Source: Komagataeibacter nataicola
Lineage (GTDB): Bacteria > Pseudomonadota > Alphaproteobacteria > Acetobacterales > Acetobacteraceae
NCBI RefSeq assembly: GCF_003207795.1
Contig: NZ_NIRT01000008.1
Coordinates: 62,001-126,000, forward strand
Length of the DNA stretch: 64,000 nt
Reading direction: 5' to 3'
Part shown: in pieces, positions 46,321 through 58,369 of the stretch
How the letters are laid out: each line of letters begins with the position of its first letter
How positions within the stretch are numbered: the first letter of the stretch is position 1
Program-made: the position numbers and the translations under genes
The notes under the pieces: generated by a model
What the model was told of the DNA's origin: nothing
The model's database searches: none
Seen by the model: only the letters and a program-made list of their open reading frames with translations

Positions 46321-47655
46321 TTACCCTGTTACTCTGTTTGGCCCGTCTGCCCGGAACTGCCGGACAGCCTCCAGCACGGCCGCGACCGCGCCATTGTCGA
46401 GCACATCCGCAGCGAGGCGGATGTTCTCCTGCAGGGCGGCATAGTCAATCACGCCACCGTGCATGATATTGTCCCCTCGCCCCGCCACATGCAATGCCAC
46501 GGCTGCATTGAGCAGCACGGTATCACGGTAGGCACCCCGCCCGCCTGCCGCAAGCGCGCGCAGGGCGGCGGCATTATGGGCGGATGCACCGCCCGCAATG
46601 GCCGCGATGGGGGCGGGCTGCAGGCCGGTCTTTCCGGGCTCGATGGTCAGGGTGTGGACCTGACCATTTTCCAGCACGCAGGCCTGTGTGGGGCCAGCGA
46701 GAGTCAGTTCATCAATAAAGCGCCCCTGTCCGCAATCCCCGCTCACCGCCCAGACCCGCTCGGAGCCGAGCGCGCGCAGGGTGCGGACCATGACATCAAG
46801 CCATTGCGGCGTGAACACGCCCACGAGCTGCCGCCTGACCCCGGCGGGGTTGGAAAGCGGACCGACAAGGTTGAAAATGGTGCGGAACCCCAGCGCGCGG
46901 CGCACCGCCCCCACATGACGCATGGCGGGATGATGGCTTGTCGCGGCCAGGAACGTCACGCCATACGCCGCCACCATCTGCCCGATCGGTGCGGCGTCAA
47001 CGGGCATCGGCACGCCGAGTTCCAGCAGCACGTCCGTCGCACCCGAGCGTGATGACAGGGCGCGGTTGCCATGCTTGACCACCGGCACGCCAAGGGCTGC
47101 CAGTACAAAGGCCACGGCTGTCGAGACATTGAGTGTGCCCAGCCCGTCGCCGCCGGTGCCACATACATCAAGGGCGCCCTCGGGCATGCCGGGCACGGCC
47201 AGCATGCGCGCGCGCATGGCCTTTACGGCGGCCTCGAGCTCGACCACGCTCTCGCCGCGCATGTGCAGCGCGGTCAGGAACGCAGCCAGCATGCCCTCGC
47301 CCACCGCTCCATCCATAATCAGCCCGAAGGCTTCATCCGCCATCCCGGGCGACAGTTCGTGGCCTTCAAGCACCGCATCCACAACAGCCCGAAACGTGGC
47401 GGACGCTGCCGAAGGGTCAGCCGCGCGCCCGGTCATGACGCCTTCAAGCTCCACCGGGTCAGCGTGCAGCAGGCCGCGCAGGCGCAGCCCGGTGAGGAAC
47501 GCGACCGCCGGAATTTCCGCCACCTGCCCGGCGCGCACCTGCCCCAGCCCGGCCTGTGCAAGTTCGGGCGACACGTCCCCCTGCCCCACGACACGGGCCA
47601 GAATATCCCTGAACGCGGCCTGCGGATCGGGGGCGTTGTCCATCGTGCTGCCCAT
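46321..47655 (-). CDS. trpD: Anthranilate phosphoribosyltransferase with duplicated N-domain
   Basis: Adds phosphoribose from PRPP to anthranilate. The catalytic part is typical: DVCGTGGDGLGTLNVST (PRPP loop, about 163-179), KHGNRALSSRSGATDVLLELG and FNLVGPLSNPA. At 444 residues it is about 90-100 longer than usual. The extra N-terminal segment (about 15-77) aligns with the normal helical N-domain that follows (about 88-150): both have FR, SP, an internal G-x-V-x-E, AFLT-x-L, RG and VELE. This is a tandem duplication of the Glycos_trans_3N domain. Start M1 or M5. Part of trpE-trpG-trpD-trpC. Confidence 0.93.
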   Translation of the reverse strand: MGSTMDNAPDPQAAFRDILARVVGQGDVSPELAQAGLGQVRAGQVAEIPAVAFLTGLRLRGLLHADPVELEGVMTGRAADPSAASATFRAVVDAVLEGHELSPGMADEAFGLIMDGAVGEGMLAAFLTALHMRGESVVELEAAVKAMRARMLAVPGMPEGALDVCGTGGDGLGTLNVSTAVAFVLAALGVPVVKHGNRALSSRSGATDVLLELGVPMPVDAAPIGQMVAAYGVTFLAATSHHPAMRHVGAVRRALGFRTIFNLVGPLSNPAGVRRQLVGVFTPQWLDVMVRTLRALGSERVWAVSGDCGQGRFIDELTLAGPTQACVLENGQVHTLTIEPGKTGLQPAPIAAIAGGASAHNAAALRALAAGGRGAYRDTVLLNAAVALHVAGRGDNIMHGGVIDYAALQENIRLAADVLDNGAVAAVLEAVRQFRADGPNRVTG

Positions 47656-47661
47656 ATCGGC

Positions 47662-48258
47662 TCAGGCGGCCTTGCGCGGTGTGTTCCTGCCACGCGCGAT
47701 GGACAGGAAATTGGCCATGATCTCGTGGCCATATTCCGAGGCGATGCTCTCGGGGTGGAACTGCACGCCAAAGATCGGCAGGCTGGCGTGGCGCAGGCCC
47801 ATGATCACGCCATCGGATGTATGGGCGGTGGGTACCAGCGTATCGGGCAGGCTGTCGGGATCGACCGTCAGGCTGTGGTAGCGGGTGGCGTTGAAGGGAT
47901 CGGGCAGGCCGGCAAAGACGCCGGTGCCATCATGATAGACCGGCGAGACCTTGCCATGCATGGGCATGGGCGCGCGCACCACCCTGCCACCAAACACCTG
48001 GCCGATGGCCTGGTGGCCAAGGCAGACCCCAAAGACCGGCACCCTGCCTGCGGCGGCGGCGATCAGGTCGCAGCAGATCCCGGCCTCGTTGGGCGAACAG
48101 GGGCCGGGCGAGATGACAATGGCCTCGGGCCCGAGCGCAAGCGCTTCTTCCACGCTGATGGCATCGTTACGGTACACATCGCATGTCTCGCCCAGATCAC
48201 CGAGGTAATGGACGAGATTGAACGTGAAACTGTCATAATTGTCGATCAGGAGGATCAT
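47662..48258 (-). CDS. trpG: Anthranilate synthase glutaminase component
   Basis: Class I glutamine amidotransferase (about 198 residues) feeding ammonia to TrpE; may also serve as PabA for folate. Catalytic Cys in [10 protein letters not shown], oxyanion [12 protein letters not shown], and His-Glu in [17 protein letters not shown] 48258 ([11 protein letters not shown]) is the conserved start; 27 upstream codons are open but unconserved. Lies between trpE and trpD. Confidence 0.95.
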   Translation of the reverse strand: MILLIDNYDSFTFNLVHYLGDLGETCDVYRNDAISVEEALALGPEAIVISPGPCSPNEAGICCDLIAAAAGRVPVFGVCLGHQAIGQVFGGRVVRAPMPMHGKVSPVYHDGTGVFAGLPDPFNATRYHSLTVDPDSLPDTLVPTAHTSDGVIMGLRHASLPIFGVQFHPESIASEYGHEIMANFLSIARGRNTPRKAA

Positions 48259-48359
48259 GGGCGTATCATGGCTTTTCCGCTGGGCCGGGTCAAACACTGT
48301 GGCCTGCCCCGGCATGTCTGGGCGCATCCTATCATGCACGCCCCTGCTATCAAATTGCC

Positions 48360-49925
48360 TTATGCACCCTCATCACTGGCAAAACGCACCGCCTCCTCCG
48401 CCGCGCGGAACAGGGCGCGGGCTTTCTGGCGGGTTTCCTCGTATTCCGCCTCGGGCACGCTGTCGGCCACCACGCCGCAGCCCGCCTGCACGTACATACG
48501 CCCGTCCCTGACCACCGCCATGCGCAGACCGATGCAGGTATCCATGTCGCCATCGGGGCCGAAATAGCCGATGCACCCGGCATAGGTCGCCCGGCGGGTG
48601 GGTTCCACCTCGTCAATGATTTCCATGGCGCGGATCTTGGGCGCACCGGTCAGCGTGCCTGCGGGGAAACCCGCCATCAGCGCATCAAGCGCCTCGAGCC
48701 CCGGCCTCAGAGTGCCCTCCACGTTCGAGGAAATGTGCATGACATGGCTGAAGCGCTCGATTACGAACTGCTCGGTTACCCTGACCGAACCGAGTTCGCA
48801 CACGCGGCCCACGTCGTTGCGGCCGAGGTCGATCAGCATCAGGTGCTCGGCGCGTTCCTTGGGGTCGGCCAGCAGTTCCTCTTCCAGCGCCAGATCCTCC
48901 GCCGCGGTGTGGCCACGCGGGCGGGTGCCCGCCAGCGGGCGCACGGTCATGGTGCCCTCACGCAGGCGCACCAGAATCTCGGGCGAGGAACCGACAAGGC
49001 TGAACCCGTCAAGGTCGAGATAGAACAGGAAAGGCGCGGGGTTGATGCGCCGCAGCGCACGGTACAGCGCGAAAGGCGGCAGGGTGAAGGCCGCGCTGAA
49101 GCGCTGGCTCGGCACGATCTGGAACGCATCACCCGCCGCAATGTATTCCTGCAACTTCCGCACGATATCGCAGAACGCCTCACGCGACAGCGTGGATTGC
49201 GGCACCGGCGCCTCGATCGCCCCCGCAGGCGCATCGGGCAGTTCCACCGGGGTGGAGAGTGCCGCGCGGGCCTGCTGCAGGCGGGCCTGCCCCTCTTCCC
49301 ATATGGTCTCGGGCGTGACACCGGGCCGGGGGCGCAGCGGACTTGCCAGCAGCAGTTCATCGCGCACGGTGTCGAATATGGCGAACAGGCCGGGGCGGAT
49401 GAGAATGCCTTCGGGCAGGTTCAGGTCATCGGCGGGCATGTCGGGCAGGTGCTCGACCTGGCGCACCATGTCATAGCCCAGATAGCCAAATACCCCGCCG
49501 GTCATGGGCGGCAGGCCCTCGGGCAGGTCGATGCGGCTTTCGTGCAGGATGCGCCGCAGCGAGACCAGCGGAGCCTCGGCCTCATCCGTAAAGACATGGG
49601 CGGGGGCTGCGGGGTCAGTGCACACGCTGGCCCTGCCGTCATGGCAGCGCCAGATCAGGTCGGGCAGCAGGCCAATGACCGAGTAGCGCCCGCGCGAGGT
49701 GCCCCCCTCGACACTTTCAAGCAGGAAGGCGTTATGCCCGCCATTGCCGCCGCCATGGCTGCGCGCCAGCTTTGCCAGCCGCAGGAAGGCCGCGACCGGC
49801 GTGAGCAGATCAGCGGGCTCGACACGCCACGCCACACTGGCCTGCCCCGCCCGCAGGCTGGCCAGCGCCGCGTCGCGCCCGGCCTGAGGGAGAAGGGAAC
49901 CAGAGCCTGCTGCCTGTGCGCTCAC
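48360..49925 (-). CDS. trpE: Anthranilate synthase component I
   Basis: Chorismate-utilising subunit of anthranilate synthase, 521 residues. Features: the N-terminal FLLESVEGG allosteric Trp-binding motif (LLES), [67 protein letters not shown] and the [13 protein letters not shown]-terminus. Retained LLES implies feedback inhibition by tryptophan. Overlaps ppiD by 4 nt, so no room for a leader-peptide attenuator directly upstream. Confidence 0.96.
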   Translation of the reverse strand: MSAQAAGSGSLLPQAGRDAALASLRAGQASVAWRVEPADLLTPVAAFLRLAKLARSHGGGNGGHNAFLLESVEGGTSRGRYSVIGLLPDLIWRCHDGRASVCTDPAAPAHVFTDEAEAPLVSLRRILHESRIDLPEGLPPMTGGVFGYLGYDMVRQVEHLPDMPADDLNLPEGILIRPGLFAIFDTVRDELLLASPLRPRPGVTPETIWEEGQARLQQARAALSTPVELPDAPAGAIEAPVPQSTLSREAFCDIVRKLQEYIAAGDAFQIVPSQRFSAAFTLPPFALYRALRRINPAPFLFYLDLDGFSLVGSSPEILVRLREGTMTVRPLAGTRPRGHTAAEDLALEEELLADPKERAEHLMLIDLGRNDVGRVCELGSVRVTEQFVIERFSHVMHISSNVEGTLRPGLEALDALMAGFPAGTLTGAPKIRAMEIIDEVEPTRRATYAGCIGYFGPDGDMDTCIGLRMAVVRDGRMYVQAGCGVVADSVPEAEYEETRQKARALFRAAEEAVRFASDEGA

Positions 49926-51856
49926 TGTGCTGCTCCCGTATTCTGCTGGCCGGTCACTTCCGCCATGACCGCCTGAATCGCGCCATTATTGGGCTTGGGC
50001 TTGATGATGCCCTCAAGCGCCGCGCCATAGCTCATTTCAATATCATCGCCCATCGACTGGTTCAGCCCGGCACGCACCTGGTCATACAGGTTCTTCTGGG
50101 TGACCGGGTCGGGGTGGTTGATGGCGGTGAGCGTGGCCACGACATACGCATCGCCCGCCTGCGTCATGACACTCTGCCCCGGCTGCGACAGGCGGAAGAT
50201 CAGGGCTGCCACCTCACGCGGGATTTCAGGCGCGGGCTGCATGGGCGAGATCGGCTGGCTGTGCTCAAGCCCGGCAATGGCGGGGCTGACATGGCCCAGG
50301 CCGCCCTGAGCCGTGGCCTGCGTGTAATAGGCAGTGGCCTGCTGGTCTGCCATGTGGCGACGGGCCGCTTCCTGCCATGCGGCCGCAACCTTCGGCCCGG
50401 CCTCGGCCAGGGTCTGCACATGGCCCGGCGTTACGCCATCAACCGCCACAGCATACCATACGCCATCAGGCCCCGCCACCAGCTCGGGGTTCGCCCCTTT
50501 TGCCTGCGAGAACACGCGCGCGATGATCGCCTGCCGGGCGGCGTCGCTGCCGGGAATGGGGGCGGGTGTGCCCTCATGGGTCAGGCCCCGGGCATCAAGA
50601 TCGCCCGAAACGGCGGTGGCGGCCAGATCGGTGGGAATGGAGTCAAGCCCGCCGCCTGCAATCGCATCCTGCAGCTTCTGCACCCGGTCGGCGAGCAGCG
50701 CCCTGGCGCGCTCATGCGCGAGCCTGTCGTGCAGGGCCTGCTTCACCTCATCAAAGGGCGTGAAATGCGCGGCATTGATGGCTGTCACGCGAAAGACCAC
50801 CCAGCCGCCCTCGCTCTTGATGGGACCCTGCGTTGCATCGGCGGGGGCCGCGAAGATCTGCTTGCCCAGATCGGCCGAGGGCACGTCACCAACCTTGATG
50901 CCCGGCAGTTCAACCGCCGCAGCATCCTTGCCCGCGTTTTTCTGCACGCTGGCCCAGGCGGCGCCATCCGTCCACTGCGCGGCGAGGGCCCTGGCGCGCT
51001 CCTCGGTCGGCACGGTCACGATCTGCACGTTGCGCCGCTCGGGCTGGTTGAAGGTCTGGGCCTGCGCCTCATAGGCCTGATGCAGGTCGGCATCGGTCAC
51101 ATCAAGCCGCTGGCCAATCGTATCGGCCGACAGCACAACAATGCGGGCATGCCTGTATTCCGGCACGGTAAATTCCCACGGGTGGTTGACCTGGTAGCGG
51201 GCCAGTTGCGCCGCGGTGGGGGTGGCGGCCACATTCTGCTCGGCAAACGGCACGCGCACGAGGTCGATGGTGCGGGTCTGGGCCTCGAAATCGAACACGT
51301 GGCGCACCATCACGTCCGGGGCGGCCACGCCATCACGAATCGGCTGAAGCAGAACGCGCGAGGCCTGTTCCTGCTGCACCAGTTCGATCAGGCGGCCCTC
51401 GGTCATGCCGGTGCGGCGCAGGCGGTCATTGAACAGGGCACGGTCGAACTGGCCATCGCGCCCCTTGAAGGCGGGGATGGAGAAGATTTCATTACGCACC
51501 ACGGAATCGGGCACGATCAGGCCATGGCGGTCCGCCGCCTCGGCAATCTCGGCCTGCAGCATGAGGCGACCGAGCACCTGCTGGGCCACCTGCGCGCGCG
51601 TGGCGGGGGGAATCTGCGAGGGGTCGGTCAGGTGCATGGACTGCGCCACCTGCGGCATCTCGGTCTGCAACGCGTTCTGGTAGGTCTGCACCAGTATGGG
51701 GCGGTTGCCCACGCGGGCGGCCACATCGGCACGCTCACTGCCGATATTGAGCAGCACATCCCCCACGCCAAAACCGATGAAGGCCAGGAAGAACAGCCCG
51801 GCGACGATACGCCCCACCCATGAATCGACAAACACGCGATACAGAAAAGACAGCAT
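49922..51856 (-). CDS. ppiD: SurA/PpiD-type periplasmic folding factor
   Basis: A 644-residue membrane-anchored peptidyl-prolyl isomerase/chaperone. One N-terminal membrane helix (about 12-33, GRIVAGLFFLAFIGFGVGDVL), a SurA-N-like helical domain, then a parvulin-like rotamase region (about 270-390) around the VPTEERARALAAQ...GGWVVFRV segment, and a second helical part. Acts on outer-membrane/periplasmic proteins leaving the Sec channel. It heads the operon with trpE, an order seen in several alphaproteobacteria. Confidence 0.88.
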   Translation of the reverse strand: MLSFLYRVFVDSWVGRIVAGLFFLAFIGFGVGDVLLNIGSERADVAARVGNRPILVQTYQNALQTEMPQVAQSMHLTDPSQIPPATRAQVAQQVLGRLMLQAEIAEAADRHGLIVPDSVVRNEIFSIPAFKGRDGQFDRALFNDRLRRTGMTEGRLIELVQQEQASRVLLQPIRDGVAAPDVMVRHVFDFEAQTRTIDLVRVPFAEQNVAATPTAAQLARYQVNHPWEFTVPEYRHARIVVLSADTIGQRLDVTDADLHQAYEAQAQTFNQPERRNVQIVTVPTEERARALAAQWTDGAAWASVQKNAGKDAAAVELPGIKVGDVPSADLGKQIFAAPADATQGPIKSEGGWVVFRVTAINAAHFTPFDEVKQALHDRLAHERARALLADRVQKLQDAIAGGGLDSIPTDLAATAVSGDLDARGLTHEGTPAPIPGSDAARQAIIARVFSQAKGANPELVAGPDGVWYAVAVDGVTPGHVQTLAEAGPKVAAAWQEAARRHMADQQATAYYTQATAQGGLGHVSPAIAGLEHSQPISPMQPAPEIPREVAALIFRLSQPGQSVMTQAGDAYVVATLTAINHPDPVTQKNLYDQVRAGLNQSMGDDIEMSYGAALEGIIKPKPNNGAIQAVMAEVTGQQNTGAAQ

Positions 51857-52119
51857 GAAAAACCCTGCACCAGGACCAAGATAAAGGCGGACGGATCAGA
51901 CCCGCGCACCCCGTACGCCGTGCGGGCGGCCCTGTTTTCCGGTCGGGCACCATACGGTCACGGGGGCGGTTTGACCAGCGCTAGCATGCATGCGGGCCGG
52001 CTGTGCCGCGCGCGCGGGTTGCAACGCCGCGACAGCCGTGGTGTAGGCTTGCCGCCATCATCGCCATGCCCCGTGCCGCCCGCAGGCCGCACGACCGGGC
52101 CATGGCCAGGAGGGGAAAC

Positions 52120-52863
52120 ATGAAACAGATCATTGTTGGCAACTGGAAGATGAACGGCCTGAGCGCGGATGCCGACGCGCTGGTGGAAGGGCTGGCCACG
52201 GACCTGGCCACCCTGGCCACCCGCGCCGATGTGGTGGTCTGCCCGCCCTTCACGCAGCTTGCCCGCCTTGCGCCCAAACTCAAGGCGGCAGGCATCGCAT
52301 TGGGCGCGCAGGACTGCCACAAGGATGCATCCGGCGCGCATACCGGTGATATTTCCGCCCCCATGCTGGTCGATCTTGGGGTGGAATATGTCATCCTTGG
52401 CCACTCCGAGCGCCGCGCCGAGCACCATGAGCTTGACGAGACGGTGCGCGAGAAGGCGGTTGCCGCCATGGCGGCGGGCCTCACCCCCATCGTGTGCGTG
52501 GGCGAGAACGACGACCAGCGCTCATCGGGGGATTCGCAGGCGACCGTGGGCTGGCAGCTTGAAGGCTCGCTGCCGCAGGGCTTCAAGGGCATCGTGGCAT
52601 ATGAACCGATCTGGGCCATCGGCACCGGGCAGGCCGCATCGCAGCAGGATATTGCCGACATGTCCGCCTTTATCCGCGCCGAACTGGTGCGGCAGTTCGG
52701 TGAAGCTGGCAAAACGATCCGAATCCTTTATGGTGGGTCCGTTAACGCACGCAATGTCACCGATATCCTGCCTGTCGAACACGTTGACGGGGCGCTGGTG
52801 GGCAATGCCAGCCTGAAGGCCGAGTCCTTCGTGCCGCTTGTCCGCGCCGCCCGCGCATCGTGA
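52120..52863 (+). CDS. tpiA: Triosephosphate isomerase
   Basis: Interconverts DHAP and glyceraldehyde-3-phosphate. 247 residues: MKQIIVGNWKMNG with the active-site Asn-Lys, YVILGHSERR (catalytic His), AYEPIWAIGTG (catalytic Glu) and ILYGGSVNARN (phosphate loop). AGGGG precedes ATG 52120. secG follows 37 bp later, an order common in bacteria. Confidence 0.96.
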   Translation: MKQIIVGNWKMNGLSADADALVEGLATDLATLATRADVVVCPPFTQLARLAPKLKAAGIALGAQDCHKDASGAHTGDISAPMLVDLGVEYVILGHSERRAEHHELDETVREKAVAAMAAGLTPIVCVGENDDQRSSGDSQATVGWQLEGSLPQGFKGIVAYEPIWAIGTGQAASQQDIADMSAFIRAELVRQFGEAGKTIRILYGGSVNARNVTDILPVEHVDGALVGNASLKAESFVPLVRAARAS

Positions 52864-52900
52864 TTGCCGCGCGGCCTGCGGGGATCTACTGGAAAGACGC

Positions 52901-53194
52901 ATGATTACAGTTCTTCTTCTACTGCACCTGTTCGTCACCATCGCGCTGATCGGCACCATCCTGATCCAGCGCAGCGAGGGTGGCGGGCTTGGAATCGGCG
53001 GCTCGCAGGGCATGGGCTCCTTCATGTCCGGTCGCGGCACGGCCACGCTGCTCACCCGCTCGACCGCGGTGCTCGGCACGGCGTTCATGGTGCTGTCGCT
53101 CACGCTCGCGGTCATGAACCGTGGCGCATCGAGCGGCGTTGGCCACGATATCCTGGCCCAGCCGCCCGCTCCCTCGGCCCCCGCAGGCAAGTAA
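52901..53194 (+). CDS. secG: Protein-export translocase subunit SecG
   Basis: A 97-residue inner-membrane component of SecYEG. Two hydrophobic helices (about 1-22 and 50-70) flank the conserved IQRSEGGGLGIGGS-Q-GMGSFMSGRG loop, characteristic of SecG, and a Pro/Ala tail follows. Co-oriented with tpiA; a strong terminator follows. Confidence 0.93.
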   Translation: MITVLLLLHLFVTIALIGTILIQRSEGGGLGIGGSQGMGSFMSGRGTATLLTRSTAVLGTAFMVLSLTLAVMNRGASSGVGHDILAQPPAPSAPAGK

Positions 53195-53221
53195 GCCCGG
53201 CCCCTTTCGGGCAAGGGTTGC

Positions 53222-53258
53222 GCCCCCGCGCCCCGCATGTGCGGGCCGGGGGCTTTTT
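53222..53258 (+). terminator. Rho-independent terminator of tpiA-secG
   Basis: GCCCCCG...CGGGGGC outer stem with an inner CCCGCA/TGCGGG stem, followed by T6. It separates the tpiA-secG transcript from pyrG. Confidence 0.85.
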
Positions 53259-53297
53259 TATTTTTTCGATCAGCCCGCAGGTAGGCTTTGCGCGTAG

Positions 53298-55804
<2,507 letters not shown>

Positions 55805-55822
55805 ACGCTCCTGCCCTTGGCC

Positions 55823-55875
55823 TCAAAAGTTTTTGGTGAAGCTTTTTTCAAAAAGGCAGCTCCCAAAAACTTTTA
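55823..55875. repeat. Dispersed intergenic repeat, copy D (inverted)
   Basis: On the minus strand it reads GCCTTTTT-GA-AAAAAGCTTC-ACCAAAAACTTTT, matching the second module and tail of copies at 26090 and 37741. It lies between the convergent kdsA and glycosyltransferase genes and can fold as a bidirectional terminator. Confidence 0.75.
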
Positions 55876-55903
55876 CTATTCTTATCTCTGACAGTTAACG
55901 GCG

Positions 55904-56983
55904 CTACGCCAGCGCCGCCATGCGCTGAAGCACGGCGCTCCCTGCCTGCATGAAGGCCGCCGGGCTGAAGTGCCGCGCCACATAGGACCGTGCCGCCTGC
56001 CCCATGGAGGCAAGGCGTTCGGGCTGGCGCAGGGCCTGCTCGAGCCTGCCAGCCAGCTCATGCGGGCGACGGGGGCGGACATGCCAGCCGCTGACCCCTT
56101 CGGTAATGGAATGAGTCATCTCGCCCACCGCGCTGCCCAGCACCGGCAGGCCCATGTTCATGGCCTCGTGGGCGGCAATGCAGAACCCTTCCCGCCTTGA
56201 TGGCTGGACATAGAGATGGCAGCCCCGCAAAAAGGCCGCCGTATCCTCGACATAGCCCGCGAAATGCACCTGATCCAGCCCGTGGCGCTGGCAGAAGCCC
56301 CGCAGCCGCGCATGTTCCGCTCCCTCGCCGCCTATGGTGACGCTGTAGGGCGGCAGGCCCGGCACGTCACGCAGGGCCAGCAGCGCGCGGAACAGCACGT
56401 CATACCCCTTGGATGGATCAAGCCGCCCCAACGAGCCGATCCGCACCACCTCGCCCGGCCGCCACGGTGCTGCGGGCGCCAGATCAGGGTCAATGCGGAA
56501 GATGGGCCATGACATCACCCGACCGGCAGGCAGGCGCAGGCGCTGGCGGGTCAGTTCGGTCACGTAGTCTGAATCGCCTACCCATAACCGGCTGCGGTTT
56601 TTCATCAGCCGCAGCAGCGCGAGGTTGGCTGGCTTGAGAAAAGCATTGTGCTGCCAGCTCACCACCGGAATGCCCTGACGCAGCCCCACAAGCTGCCCGA
56701 GCAGGGTCGCACGGGTCAGCGATGTCCAGATATGGGTCGGCTGTACCTGCCGCACCCAAGCATCGAGCCTTTGCAGCATCAGCGCGGGGGAGGACGTATC
56801 CCCGGCCAGCACGACCGGTGCCAGCCCGGCCTTGCGCAGGACAGGCATCGCACGGCCATTGCGCGGCGCAAGGGCAGCTACATCAACACTGTGTCCGTTG
56901 GCGCGGAACACCTCCACGATATCGGGTATGGGCAGGGCAGCGCCACCGCCCTCGAACGTGTTGATGACATAGGCGATCCGCAT
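55904..56983 (-). CDS. GT4-family glycosyltransferase
   Basis: About 359 residues from ATG 56983 (MRIAYVINTFEGGGAALPI). A GT-B fold: N-terminal Gly-rich loop, middle IGSLGRLDPSKGYDVLFRAL (nucleotide-sugar Arg/Lys), VHFAGYVEDTAAFLRGC and the retaining-enzyme E-x7-E motif in RREGFCIAAHEAMNMGLPVLG. It probably adds a sugar to LPS or exopolysaccharide; donor and acceptor are unknown. Convergent with kdsA. Confidence 0.85.
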   Translation of the reverse strand: MRIAYVINTFEGGGAALPIPDIVEVFRANGHSVDVAALAPRNGRAMPVLRKAGLAPVVLAGDTSSPALMLQRLDAWVRQVQPTHIWTSLTRATLLGQLVGLRQGIPVVSWQHNAFLKPANLALLRLMKNRSRLWVGDSDYVTELTRQRLRLPAGRVMSWPIFRIDPDLAPAAPWRPGEVVRIGSLGRLDPSKGYDVLFRALLALRDVPGLPPYSVTIGGEGAEHARLRGFCQRHGLDQVHFAGYVEDTAAFLRGCHLYVQPSRREGFCIAAHEAMNMGLPVLGSAVGEMTHSITEGVSGWHVRPRRPHELAGRLEQALRQPERLASMGQAARSYVARHFSPAAFMQAGSAVLQRMAALA

Positions 56984-57154
56984 GACCCTCTCCTCCCACA
57001 TCGATGGTCATGGGCTCTCTTGTTTCAGGCGGCGGACGTTTTACCATGCGAACAGGAATACACAATGTTCCGGACGGCACGGCTGGCAGGTGATGAACGC
57101 CGTATGCGGAACCTGCCCGATACAGGCATGGCCCCGTCACGCATCCGTTTTCTG

Positions 57155-58102
57155 TCAGGCACAGGCCAGGGCGGGGCTACGGCTTTCATGCCCGATCCGC
57201 GCGATATTGAAGGGCGTGGTCTGGTAGATCTGGTTGATCCAGTTGCCCGCCAGCAGGTGCGCGTGCGCGCGCCAGCGGTTGATGGGGCGCAGGGTGGGGT
57301 CATCATGCGGGAAGTAGTTGTGCGGCACCGCGATATCGAGCCCCCTCTCGCGATCGCGGAAATATTCATCGGCCAGCGAGGTGGAATCATATTCAAGGTG
57401 GTTGAACATGTGCAGCGCATGGTGGCGCGGATCATCAAGCAGGCACAGGCCGGTCTCGGGGCTTTCGGCCAGAACGGTCATGTCAGTCCTGTGCGGCAGG
57501 TCGGCGCGCCGCACCTCCGTCCAGCGCGAGACGGGAATGGACAGGTCATCGGCAAAGCCCTGCAGGTAGGGCGAGGTCGGAGCCAGGATGCGGTGGTCAT
57601 ACACCCCGAACGCCTTGCGGGCGAGCGCGTGCTTGGGCATGCCATGAAAGTGGTGCACCGCTGCCTGCGCGGCCCAGCAGATGTTGAAACATCGGTGCAC
57701 GTTGGTCCGGGTCCAGTCGAACACGCGGCGCAGTTCATCCCAGTATGTCACGTCGGCAAAGGGCAGGCGCTCGACTGGCGCACCGGTAATGATGAAGCCA
57801 TCGAAACGCGCGCTCCGCACATCCTCCCACGCACGGTAGAACGAGGTCATGTGACTGGCGGACGCATTACGCGGCACATGCCCGCTCATGCGCACCAGCG
57901 TGAGTTCGACCTGCAGCGGGGTTGCACCGATGAGGCGGGCGATCTGGGTCTCGGTGCGGATCTTGTTGGGCATGAGGTTGAGCAGCCCGATGCGCAGCGG
58001 GCGGATATCCTGCCGTATGGCGTCGGTCTCGCCCATCACCATCACGCCCTCGGCTTCAAGCGTGCCACGGGCGGGGAGATCATCGGGTATTCTTATGGGC
58101 AT
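57155..58102 (-). CDS. metA: Homoserine O-succinyl/acetyltransferase (MetA family)
   Basis: Activates homoserine for methionine synthesis, feeding the cystathionine route completed by MetC at 19934. About 315 residues: [15 protein letters not shown] start, [25 protein letters not shown], the nucleophile Cys in [16 protein letters not shown] and the late [12 protein letters not shown] with His-Glu. ATG 58102 matches the usual N-terminus; a TTG/ATG further upstream is open. Acyl donor (succinyl- or acetyl-CoA) cannot be settled here. Confidence 0.93.
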   Translation of the reverse strand: MPIRIPDDLPARGTLEAEGVMVMGETDAIRQDIRPLRIGLLNLMPNKIRTETQIARLIGATPLQVELTLVRMSGHVPRNASASHMTSFYRAWEDVRSARFDGFIITGAPVERLPFADVTYWDELRRVFDWTRTNVHRCFNICWAAQAAVHHFHGMPKHALARKAFGVYDHRILAPTSPYLQGFADDLSIPVSRWTEVRRADLPHRTDMTVLAESPETGLCLLDDPRHHALHMFNHLEYDSTSLADEYFRDRERGLDIAVPHNYFPHDDPTLRPINRWRAHAHLLAGNWINQIYQTTPFNIARIGHESRSPALACA

Positions 58103-58260
58103 TGCCGCGTCCATCCTCAATTACGAGGGGCATGACGCGCTACGTGGCATGATCCGCTTGGTTGCCGGTCTGGCCACATCCTCCCTTGCGGGAGCGCCAC
58201 CTTGCCCGGCACGGCAGGTTGGCGTTGGGCGTCGCCCCAACTCCTGATGCAGGCCGCGCT
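58103..58260 (-). promoter_or_regulatory. Candidate structured leader of metA
   Basis: The 5' leader on the minus strand contains a stem with a GTTGGG/CCCAAC core (58224-58241), a perfect hairpin CTCCC-GCAA-GGGAG (58181-58194), then TGGCC-AGA-CCGGCAACC ending at 58160. GGCAACC resembles the conserved core of SAM-I/SAM-IV riboswitches, and the gene makes a methionine precursor. I could not assemble the full P1-P4 architecture, and it does not match SAM-II. Low-confidence candidate. Confidence 0.25.
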
Positions 58261-58369
58261 TTTACGTGTTTTCCGTTACGATTGCAAGACCATGCGCACA
58301 GGTGCCATGTGTGGCGTGCCTCACATCTGCGCCAGCGCTGCCCCCCTCCCCGGCCCGCAGCGCCTGCGT

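Noticed and set aside
49916-51823. 635-codon open frame on the plus strand
   Set aside because: Antisense to ppiD; no recognisable domain or ribosome site.
58103-58300. SAM-II riboswitch before metA
   Set aside because: The compact SAM-II pattern (short stem with the ATAAATGTAGCTAA-like pseudoknot strand) is absent.
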